Shown: one piece after another, positions 1 to 5,442 of the stretch | Layout of the letters: the number at the start of each line of letters is the position of its first letter | Numbering within the stretch: the stretch's first letter is position 1 | NCBI GenBank assembly: GCA_003562145.1 | Contig: PWWA01000027.1 | Location: forward strand, 1-5,810 | Length of the DNA: 5,810 bases | Source: Candidatus Woesearchaeota archaeon | GTDB taxonomy: Archaea > Nanobdellota > Nanobdellia > Woesearchaeales > 21-14-0-10-32-9 | Reading direction: 5' to 3' | The notes under the pieces: model-generated | Told to the model about the DNA's origin: nothing | The model's database searches: none | Seen by the model: only the letters and a program-made list of their open reading frames with translations | Program-made: the position numbers and the translations under genes

Positions 1-22
1 AAAAATTCTTAGCATAAGAATT
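1..22 (-). terminator. Hairpin plus T-run at the leuS 3' end
   Basis: Read on the minus strand, AATTCTTA (22-15) and TAAGAATT (11-4) are perfect reverse complements around a 3-nt TGC loop, and the strand then runs through TTTTT (5-1). The first two stem bases are the last two bases of the leuS stop codon. The stem is very A/T-rich with a single G-C pair, so it would be weak. In archaea the T-tract alone can stop RNA polymerase, so the hairpin may be incidental. Whether transcription really ends here cannot be seen, because the window stops at the T-run. Confidence 0.55.
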
Positions 23-2648
23 ATTTCACAATTATAGCAGGCTTTCCCGGAAGAGCATTGCCGGCTTTTGCTTCATTTGAGGAGTCTGCTTCTTCAACTA
101 CTACCCTACAATTAAACTCTTTGCCCAGCATTTCCTTGTACGAATCATAATTTTCCTTTTCTTCTTCAGCGCTCAGTTCTTGTTTGGGAATCCTTGAAGC
201 ATCCTTGAAGAACAAAGCAACCATCTTAGCTGCTTCTTCGCCGTGCTTCTTCAGGTCGCTGTTCATTATTCCCTGAAAAACATGCTTGTAATCTCTCTTC
301 TCACCTATTAATTCCTTGTACTTCTTTACGAAGCCATACTTCCACTTCTTGCTCACAATTATTTTTATCTCGCTTGGCTTTTTTATTTTTACAAGCCTTA
401 GCAAGTCAATAATATCCCTTCTGAGGTTCTCGTTAACTTCTTCAAGGTATTCTTGCTTTAAGTCAATCTTTTTATCATCGTGAACAGGCCATTTTGCTTT
501 CGAGATGAATCCTTTGCTCCCGTGCTTCTCCCATAGCTCTTCTGCCAGGTGAGGCGTGAAAGGCGCTAATAACTTCACAAATGCCAAGTAGTCTTCCTTG
601 CTTATCTCCTCTTCCTGGATTGCTTCAAACAATTCCCGTATCGCGATGACTGCAAGGTTATACTTCAATTGCTCTATGTTATGAGTTACTTTCTTTATGC
701 TTTGGTGTAATTTGCTTCCAATCCTCTTACTTGTTTTTCCAAACTTAACATTTTCAGAATGCTTTAACACTCTTGATAAGAACTTGTAGCTTCCTTCAAC
801 ACCCGTGTCACTCCACATCAAGTCCTTGTCAGGGCTTGCCACGCTAACCAGGAAGAACCTTAACGGGTCAGTTCCCTTGCCCTCCATGAACTCAGTAGGG
901 TTAACAACGTTTCCCCTTGACTTAGACATAACATACCCGTCTTTTCCATGTATCATGCCTTGGTTGAATAATTTAGTGAAAGGCTCATCTACTTCAAGGA
1001 ATCCAAGGTCCCTAAGAGCTTTCGTGAAGAAACGGGCGTAGATTAAGTGCATGCATGCATGCTCTGCGCCCCCCGTGTAAAAGTCTACAGGCATCCAATA
1101 CTTCGCATTTACCTTATCAAAAGCTTCCTTGGAATTGTTAGCATCCACAAACCTTAGGTAATACCAGCTGCTGTCGAAGAAAGTGTCCATCGTATCAGTT
1201 TCCCTTCTAGCTTTTCCTTTGCACTTCGGGCATTTTACCTCTAAGAATTCTTTGCTGTTCTGCAAAGCATTGCCTTTTCCAAGCACCGCCTTATCAGGCA
1301 GCTTTATCGGCAACTCTTTTTCTGGCACGGGTTGCTCTCCGCATTTCTCGCAATAAACAATTGGTATAGGCGTCCCCCAAAACCTTTGCCTGCTCACCAG
1401 CCAGTCCTTCAACTTGTAACTAACAGCTTTACCGCCAAGCTTCTTTTTCTTTAACTCGTTAACAATTCCTTTTTTTGCCTCCCCGCTTTCCAAGCCAGTA
1501 AACTTATCAGAGTTAACAAGAATTCCCTCACCAGTATAAGCTTCTTTTAATTCCTTAATTGGCTTACCAGGCTGAACAACCGTTCTTATATGTACCTTGT
1601 ACTTCTTTGCAAACTCAAAATCCCTTTGGTCATGCGCGGGCACAGCCATAACCATTCCCGAACCATAATCAGCCAATACAAAGTTCCCAGCGTAAACAGG
1701 GATCTTTTCCTTGGTTAAAGGGTGTTCTGCATAACTCCCTGTGAATGCGCCTTCTTTCTCCAACAAACCCATATCTTCCTGTTTCGTGGTATGAATCTTC
1801 TTAACCAGCTTTTCAACTTCTGCTCTTTGTTCATCTGTCACCAAGGATAACAATTCGGGGTGCTGCGCCGAGACAACCATGAACGTAGCTCCATACAAAG
1901 TATCAGGGCGGGTAGTAAAAACTTTCCACGGCGTCCCATTGATGCCAAAAATTATTTCTGCTCCTTCACTCCTCCCAATCCAGTTCTTCTGCATCGCTTT
2001 GATCCTTTCAGGCCAATCCAAGATATCTGCTTTTTTAAGCAGCTCTTCAGCGTACTCCGTTGTTTTAATGAACCATTGCTCTAAATGCTTTACTGTTACT
2101 TCTGTTTCCTTGTGGCGCCAGCACATCCCGTTGTGAACCTGCTCGTTCGCTAGTACAGTGTCGCATTCAGGGCACCAATTAACAGGCGCCTTTTTCTTGT
2201 ACGCCAGCCCTTTCTCGTAAAACTTTAAGAAAAAATACTGGTTCCACTTATAATAAGCAGGATCATGGCTTTTAAGATTCCTAGTCCAGTCATACGTTAA
2301 CCCTAACTGTTTTTGCTGCTCGACAAAATTCTTAATAGCTTTCTCCGTGAACTCCTTTGGGTGCCTCTTCTCCTTAATAGCTGCGTTCTCCGCCGGCAAA
2401 CCGAAAGAGTCAAAACCCATAGGATGCAAAACGTTAAAGCCCTGCATTAATTTATGCCTAGCATAAACATCTCCTATAATATAATTAAAGGCGTGCCCCA
2501 TATGCAAGCCGGAAGCGCTCGGATATGGATACATTTCTAGCACGTAGAACTTCTTTTTCTTCTTGTCCTCGGTTACTTCGAAGACTTTTTCTTTATCCCA
2601 TTTAGCCTGCCACTTATCCGCAAGCTTCTTAAACGTGTTTTTCACCAT
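21..2648 (-). CDS. leuS: Leucyl-tRNA synthetase, bacterial-type core with archaeal-type C-terminal tail
   Basis: This 875-residue class I synthetase charges tRNA-Leu with leucine in the cytoplasm and edits mischarged products. Visible landmarks in order: the HIGH motif as HMGH (49-52) after MYPYPSASGL; a first zinc knuckle C159/C162/C176/H179; WIGRSEG (223-229) leading into the CP1 editing domain with TTRPDT (245-250) and HDQRDFEFA (339-347, conserved Asp343); VSRQRFWG (418-425) returning to the Rossmann core; a second zinc site C433/C436 with C473/C476; SSWYYLRF (493-500); and the KMSKS loop as VMSKS (573-577). The alpha-helical anticodon-binding domain follows, including LLAPFTPHLAEELW (693-706). 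These blocks read like bacterial LeuRS (for example FGLPAENAA). From about residue 735 the protein switches to the archaeal pattern: LRRDIIDLLRLVKIKKP, then DLKKHGEEAAKMV, ending ALPGKPAIIVK. No bacterial leucine-specific domain sits before the KMSKS loop. The ATG start follows a TATA-like box closely and gives a normal LeuRS N-terminus. It lies 96 nt downstream of rpoN, probably as its own transcription unit. The product is certain; the mosaic reading comes from motif recall, not alignment. Confidence 0.97.
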   Translation of the reverse strand: MVKNTFKKLADKWQAKWDKEKVFEVTEDKKKKKFYVLEMYPYPSASGLHMGHAFNYIIGDVYARHKLMQGFNVLHPMGFDSFGLPAENAAIKEKRHPKEFTEKAIKNFVEQQKQLGLTYDWTRNLKSHDPAYYKWNQYFFLKFYEKGLAYKKKAPVNWCPECDTVLANEQVHNGMCWRHKETEVTVKHLEQWFIKTTEYAEELLKKADILDWPERIKAMQKNWIGRSEGAEIIFGINGTPWKVFTTRPDTLYGATFMVVSAQHPELLSLVTDEQRAEVEKLVKKIHTTKQEDMGLLEKEGAFTGSYAEHPLTKEKIPVYAGNFVLADYGSGMVMAVPAHDQRDFEFAKKYKVHIRTVVQPGKPIKELKEAYTGEGILVNSDKFTGLESGEAKKGIVNELKKKKLGGKAVSYKLKDWLVSRQRFWGTPIPIVYCEKCGEQPVPEKELPIKLPDKAVLGKGNALQNSKEFLEVKCPKCKGKARRETDTMDTFFDSSWYYLRFVDANNSKEAFDKVNAKYWMPVDFYTGGAEHACMHLIYARFFTKALRDLGFLEVDEPFTKLFNQGMIHGKDGYVMSKSRGNVVNPTEFMEGKGTDPLRFFLVSVASPDKDLMWSDTGVEGSYKFLSRVLKHSENVKFGKTSKRIGSKLHQSIKKVTHNIEQLKYNLAVIAIRELFEAIQEEEISKEDYLAFVKLLAPFTPHLAEELWEKHGSKGFISKAKWPVHDDKKIDLKQEYLEEVNENLRRDIIDLLRLVKIKKPSEIKIIVSKKWKYGFVKKYKELIGEKRDYKHVFQGIMNSDLKKHGEEAAKMVALFFKDASRIPKQELSAEEEKENYDSYKEMLGKEFNCRVVVEEADSSNEAKAGNALPGKPAIIVK

Positions 2649-2670
2649 TATTCCTATTGAGACTGAAAAG

Positions 2671-2685
2671 AAATTTAAATATGTT
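2671..2685 (-). promoter_or_regulatory. Archaeal TATA-like box for leuS
   Basis: The minus strand reads AACATATTTAAATTT here, containing TTTAAAT, close to the archaeal TATA consensus. Its centre lies about 28 nt upstream of the leuS ATG. Archaeal transcription normally begins about 25 nt downstream of the box, so the start point would fall within a few bases of the start codon. That predicts a leaderless or nearly leaderless mRNA. The sequence before the ATG, CAATAGGAATA, holds only a weak AGGA at short spacing, which fits. The purine-rich BRE expected just upstream is not convincing. A/T-rich intergenic DNA can produce such a box by chance. Confidence 0.55.
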
Positions 2686-2732
2686 ATGGATTGTATTCTT
2701 CTATGAGTTTAGGATTTGCCTGGAAAACACAG

Positions 2733-2744
2733 AAATAAAAATTA
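2733..2744 (-). terminator. T-rich tract after rpoN, probable end of the ribosomal protein operon
   Basis: Immediately after the rpoN stop the minus strand reads TAATTTTTATTT, giving a second in-frame TAA and then five T, one A and three T. Oligo-T tracts without a strong hairpin are the usual archaeal termination signal. The leuS promoter lies about 50 nt further on, so a transcript boundary here makes sense. Some read-through into leuS cannot be excluded. Confidence 0.5.
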
Positions 2745-2942
2745 TTAGAATTTCTTGAACCTGGCAGCTGTATCTATAAGGTCGATGTGGCCTAAGAATA
2801 ATCCTCTGCAGCAGCTTCTTTCAAGGCCTAAGGAATCCATTACTTTCTTTCTGTCTTCGTTATTGTTGACTCGTTCCAAGTATTTTTCCCATAAGTGCGC
2901 TACTGGTTTCCCGCAGCTGAAACACCTGACTGGTATAATCAT
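2745..2942 (-). CDS. rpoN: DNA-directed RNA polymerase subunit N (Rpo10)
   Basis: This 65-residue protein is the archaeal counterpart of eukaryotic Rpb10, a small zinc-binding subunit of the core polymerase assembly platform with subunits D, L and P. It starts MIIPVRCFSCGK and ends in the helix GHIDLIDTAARF. The zinc ligands are the atypical family set C7-x2-C10 and the adjacent pair C44-C45, all present. Length is normal for the family. The start is fixed by the universal MI(I/V)PVRCF beginning and by an AGGTGA ribosome-binding site 10 nt upstream. It lies 10 nt after rps9, its usual archaeal neighbour, and appears to be the last gene of the operon. It ends with tandem TAA TAA stops. It is unrelated to bacterial sigma-54, which shares the symbol. 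Confidence 0.98.
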   Translation of the reverse strand: MIIPVRCFSCGKPVAHLWEKYLERVNNNEDRKKVMDSLGLERSCCRGLFLGHIDLIDTAARFKKF

Positions 2943-2952
2943 TTTTTTTGGC

Positions 2953-2958
2953 TCACCT
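2953..2958 (-). promoter_or_regulatory. Shine-Dalgarno site for rpoN formed by the rps9 stop region
   Basis: AGGTGA on the minus strand matches the anti-Shine-Dalgarno end of archaeal 16S rRNA and lies 10 nt before the rpoN ATG. The same six bases are the last sense codon (AGG, Arg) and the stop codon (TGA) of rps9. A ribosome finishing rps9 therefore sits on the rpoN initiation site, which favours coupled translation. Confidence 0.75.
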
Positions 2959-3354
2959 ATACGATTTTTGTCTCTTGGCCCTTGCCTGTCCGTGCGTGTT
3001 AGGCTTAGAGCTTTCTTTCCTTCTTACGTCTGCGACTAATAGTTGCCTGTCATAATCAAGGAAGGCTTGCCTTAGGCTAGGCTCGTGCTCTGATAATGCT
3101 TTTGCGATTGCTAATCTTGATGCGTCTGCTTGGCTTGCAATCCCGCCGCCTCTAACGTTAACGCTGATATTAACCTTAGAAGCCGCGTCTTTTGCGAGCA
3201 ATAATGGCTCTTGTATTCTCATCTTTGCCATTCTTGGCTGGTATATGCTTAGTGATACGTTATTGATTGTGACGATTCCTTTGCCAGGCCTTAATGTTGC
3301 CCTTGCTATAGCCCTTTTTCTTTTCCCACTTGTGTGTATGCTTTTACTTGCCAT
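2953..3354 (-). CDS. rps9: Small ribosomal subunit protein uS9 (S9)
   Basis: This 133-residue uS9 of the archaeal/eukaryal type belongs to the head of the 30S subunit. Its basic C-terminal tail reaches toward the P-site tRNA. Evidence: the N-terminal signature SGKRKRAIARATLRPGKG (9-26), the GGGIASQADASRLAIAKAL block (69-87), DRQLLVADVRRKESSKP (102-118), and the invariant tail RQKSYR at the very end. Length is normal for archaeal uS9. The ATG lies one base after the rpl13 TAA, with no strong Shine-Dalgarno site of its own (only AAGGT inside the rpl13 3' end). Translation is therefore probably coupled to rpl13, its conserved partner in both archaea and bacteria. Confidence 0.98.
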   Translation of the reverse strand: MASKSIHTSGKRKRAIARATLRPGKGIVTINNVSLSIYQPRMAKMRIQEPLLLAKDAASKVNISVNVRGGGIASQADASRLAIAKALSEHEPSLRQAFLDYDRQLLVADVRRKESSKPNTHGQARAKRQKSYR

Positions 3355-3355
3355 T

Positions 3356-3772
3356 TTATTGTACCTTGCCGCCTAGCTCTTTGCTGATTCTTGCTATGGT
3401 TACGTATTTCGCATGTGTTTTCTCGGTGCTTATTCCTTTTAGCTCTTCGAACTTCGCATCTTTGAATTCTTCAGGCATGCCTGCGTAGCACTTTATTCTT
3501 TTCAGGGCTTCCCTTCCCCTAGCAGTTTTATATGGAAGCATTCCTCTTATTGTTCTCTTAACGATCATCTCAGGAGTCCTCGGATAATAAGGGCCTTTCA
3601 ACGGGACTCCTCTTTTCCTCTCCTGTTTATAGTCTTCAATAATCCTTTTATTCCTGCCTGTTACTACTGCTTTCCCTGCGTTAACTATGTTCACATTTTC
3701 GCCTAGCAGTGCTTGCTTGGCCGCATACGCTGCCATCCTTCCGAGTATCAAGTCTGTTGCGTCAATATTCAT
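3356..3772 (-). CDS. rpl13: Large ribosomal subunit protein uL13 (L13)
   Basis: This 138-residue uL13 is an early-assembling 50S protein that binds 23S rRNA. Recognised from LILGRMAAYAAKQALLGE (8-25), the VNIVNAGKAVVTG strand (27-39), and the strongly conserved block YYPRTPEMIVKRTIRGMLP (62-80) followed by GREALKRIKCYAGMP (86-100). The Arg-rich RTP...RTIRGMLP segment is the family hallmark. Length is at the short end for archaeal uL13. The start sits 3 nt after the rpl18e stop. AGGATGA at 3776-3782 (including the rpl18e TGA) offers a ribosome-binding site at short spacing, so coupling with rpl18e is likely. Confidence 0.98.
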   Translation of the reverse strand: MNIDATDLILGRMAAYAAKQALLGENVNIVNAGKAVVTGRNKRIIEDYKQERKRGVPLKGPYYPRTPEMIVKRTIRGMLPYKTARGREALKRIKCYAGMPEEFKDAKFEELKGISTEKTHAKYVTIARISKELGGKVQ

Positions 3773-3775
3773 TTT

Positions 3776-4138
3776 TCATCCTATAATCTTAACGTTTTTT
3801 CCTTCAGGGTTTTGCTTCATTAATTCTTTTATGGTCAGTGCTTTTCCTTTCTCAGATATTTTCTTGTAAGCTTCCCCCGAGAAAGTGTATGCTGCTACGC
3901 TTACCCTGCATGAAAGCTCGCCTGTCCCAAGGACTTTTCCTGGCACTATAACTGTTTCGTTGTCCTTGCAGTGCTTTGAGAGCTTGTAAATGTTAATAGC
4001 CCTGGAGTTCCTATTTGGCTTTTCCAAGTCTTCAGCTATCCTCTTCCAAATTTTTACTTTTTTATCTATGGAAAGCCTTTTCAGTTCTTCTACCAGGCTT
4101 TTTAATTGCTCGTTCTTATGAATTCCTTTCTTCGCCAT
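3776..4138 (-). CDS. rpl18e: Large ribosomal subunit protein eL18 (L18e)
   Basis: This 120-residue protein is eL18, a 50S protein found in archaea and eukaryotes and distantly related to uL15. Evidence is the core PNRNSRAINIYKLSKHC (41-57), the VIVPGKVLGTGEL strand (63-75) and AAYTFSGEAYKKI (82-94), with a short C-terminal end at KNVKIIG. Length is typical of archaeal members. This gene alone excludes a bacterial origin for the cluster. The ATG is 23 nt downstream of the tRNA-Leu 3' end. GGAAG lies only 3 nt from the ATG, which is tight spacing, so ribosome recruitment after tRNA excision may rely on a very short leader. Cys57 and Cys77 are the only cysteines, with no zinc motif. Confidence 0.98.
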   Translation of the reverse strand: MAKKGIHKNEQLKSLVEELKRLSIDKKVKIWKRIAEDLEKPNRNSRAINIYKLSKHCKDNETVIVPGKVLGTGELSCRVSVAAYTFSGEAYKKISEKGKALTIKELMKQNPEGKNVKIIG

Positions 4139-4161
4139 TTTCTTCCTTTTTTATCATAATG

Positions 4162-4247
4162 TGCGGGGGACGTGATTTGAACACGCGCACCCACTAAGGG
4201 ACAAGGCCCTCAACCTTGCGCATTTGACCAGGCTCTGCCACCCCCGC
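4162..4247 (-). tRNA. tRNA-Leu, anticodon GAG
   Basis: This is a complete 86-nt class II tRNA on the minus strand. The acceptor stem is GCGGGGG (4247-4241) with CCCCCGC (4169-4163), seven perfect pairs, and discriminator A at 4162. The D arm is GCA...TGC with the GGTC loop bases. The anticodon stem CAAGG/CCTTG encloses the loop TTGAGGG, giving anticodon GAG (4211-4209), which reads CUC and CUU. The long variable arm of 15 nt (4201-4187) forms CCC/GGG around TTAGT. The T arm is GCGTG-TTCAAAT-CACGT with a G-T pair at 49-65. CCA is not encoded (A is followed by CATT), and there is no intron. Discriminator A73 and the long variable arm are the usual leucine signals. It sits 17 nt after rpoD and 23 nt before rpl18e, so it is almost certainly cut out of the operon transcript by RNase P and RNase Z. 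Confidence 0.97.
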
Positions 4248-4264
4248 GCGTATAAGCGGGCTCG

Positions 4265-5044
4265 TTATATGTCCTTGGCTAGTTTTTTTAGCTCGTCAAG
4301 CTGTGAATCATACTGCTTGATTCCTTCATTCACGATTTGGTCAGGGGTTAGCTGCCCCCAGCTCTCTATCCTGAAAATGATTTCTTCCGGTTTTTCATCG
4401 TACTCTATCTTCACAACGTCATCGTTTATGTCAGCGCATGCATCTATTAGTTCAGGGGCGCTTAGGATTTTGTCTTTGTCTATGATGTCTTTCTTCCTTA
4501 CCTGTGGCGGATACTTGTCTATGAAGTCTTTTAGTTTTGATGATTTGTTGTTGACCGTGATTCTTGGCTTAAAGTAATAATGCGCTAAGCCCGTGTTCCA
4601 TTTCGAGTGGTCTTTCCCGTAACCTAGGTGCGCGGTTGCCACTAATTCTATTTCTTGACCTTCCAGTAGCTTTACTATCGGTGTTTCTGGGTGTACAGGC
4701 ACTACTTTCGGGTCTTTTGATTTAATGTCTGACGCGTAAACTGTTTTTGGCCCGGTTGCCTTCAGGGTCATCTTCAAGTGTGTTGCCGCGGATTCCTCAT
4801 CGCCTTTCTTCGGGATGTTATAAGATTTTAAGTCTGTTTTCAATGCTAGCATGCCTAGCCTATGCGCGATTATCTCATCATACAATGCAGAAGTGTTCTG
4901 CTTGAACTCCACCTTGGAAACAGCCATAATTGGTACTTCATGCATGAATACTCGTCTAAGCGTATTAACATAGCCTACTTGCGGGGATTTTCCTATTTCA
5001 AAAGTTATCCTGTCTTTTTTCTTTTCCAAGAGTTTTAGCTTCAT
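4265..5044 (-). CDS. rpoD: DNA-directed RNA polymerase subunit D (Rpo3)
   Basis: This 259-residue protein matches archaeal Rpo3, homologous to Rpb3 and the bacterial alpha N-terminal domain. With subunit L it nucleates polymerase assembly. The N-terminal dimerisation region carries [19 protein letters not shown] (24-42) and [14 protein letters not shown] (55-68), both family signatures. Domain 2 includes [21 protein letters not shown] (140-160). Residues about 163-207 fill the position of the extra domain that in some archaea binds an Fe-S cluster, but only one cysteine (C203) is present in the whole protein, so no cluster is expected. The C-terminal helix (233-259) completes the dimerisation fold. 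The start overlaps the rps11 stop as ATGA, indicating coupled translation. Length is normal. The product is unrelated to bacterial sigma-70, which shares the symbol. Confidence 0.97.
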   Translation of the reverse strand: MKLKLLEKKKDRITFEIGKSPQVGYVNTLRRVFMHEVPIMAVSKVEFKQNTSALYDEIIAHRLGMLALKTDLKSYNIPKKGDEESAATHLKMTLKATGPKTVYASDIKSKDPKVVPVHPETPIVKLLEGQEIELVATAHLGYGKDHSKWNTGLAHYYFKPRITVNNKSSKLKDFIDKYPPQVRKKDIIDKDKILSAPELIDACADINDDVVKIEYDEKPEEIIFRIESWGQLTPDQIVNEGIKQYDSQLDELKKLAKDI

Positions 5045-5442
5045 ACCCTTCTACCTCTTCTTCCGCCTTTCTTCCTGCACCCGCCATGCGGCAACGGGGT
5101 AACATCTTCAATCAAGCCGATTCTCAGGCCTCTTCTTGACAACGAGCGTACAGCTGCCTGTGCCCCTGGGCCCGGGTTCATCGGCCCGTTATGGCCCCCT
5201 GTAGACCTTATCCTTACGTGGATGCCGTCTATTCCTTTGTCCATGGCGATCTCCGCGGCTTTCCTTGCTGCAGCCATAGCTGTTGTTGGGCTGCTTTCAA
5301 GCCTGTCGCTCTTCACGATTTGCCCGCCGCTTGCTAGTGCTATGGTCTCTGAGCCTGTTACGTCAGTAATATGTATTATTGTATTGTTGTATGATGCGTA
5401 GATATGCGCGATTCCCCATCTCCCCTTTCTTGTTTCTTTCAT
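5041..5442 (-). CDS. rps11: Small ribosomal subunit protein uS11 (S11)
   Basis: This 133-residue uS11 belongs to the platform of the 30S subunit, near the mRNA exit region. Evidence: [22 protein letters not shown] (9-30) at the start, the [16 protein letters not shown] helix (56-71), [20 protein letters not shown] (89-108), and the closing [11 protein letters not shown]...GGRRGRRV. The terminal GGRRGRRV is characteristic of archaeal and eukaryal uS11. The loop reads [14 protein letters not shown], and a cysteine (C122) stands where threonine is more usual before the basic tail. Both are mild departures. The start overlaps the rps4 stop by ATGA and the end overlaps the rpoD start by ATGA, so this gene is translationally locked between its neighbours. 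Confidence 0.98.
   Translation of the reverse strand: MKETRKGRWGIAHIYASYNNTIIHITDVTGSETIALASGGQIVKSDRLESSPTTAMAAARKAAEIAMDKGIDGIHVRIRSTGGHNGPMNPGPGAQAAVRSLSRRGLRIGLIEDVTPLPHGGCRKKGGRRGRRV

Noticed and set aside
1048..1062. A 15-nt TGCA/ATGC tandem run that contains a 14-nt perfect palindrome.
   Set aside because: It lies in the leuS codons for the conserved GGAEHACMH block (Glu-His-Ala-Cys-Met-His), so ordinary coding explains it. It is too short to be a recombination or regulator site without other support.
2681..2758. A 25-codon plus-strand frame starting ATG in the rpoN-leuS gap.
   Set aside because: It covers the rpoN stop and T-tract on the opposite strand, has no Shine-Dalgarno site, and its composition simply reflects A/T-rich DNA.
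2755..3039. A plus-strand open frame of 94 codons opposite rpoN and the end of rps9.
   Set aside because: It is fully antisense to conserved genes, has no promoter or ribosome-binding site, and resembles no known protein.
4263..4271. A TATA-like CATATAAC on the minus strand at the rpoD 3' end as a promoter for the tRNA.
   Set aside because: Its centre is about 20 nt before the tRNA 5' end, so transcription would begin inside the acceptor stem. It is better explained as the last rpoD codons and stop.
4224..4577. A 117-codon plus-strand open frame across the tRNA and the rpoD 3' end.
   Set aside because: It is antisense to two certain genes and its translation is a Ser/Phe-rich composition with no domain, typical of a shadow frame.
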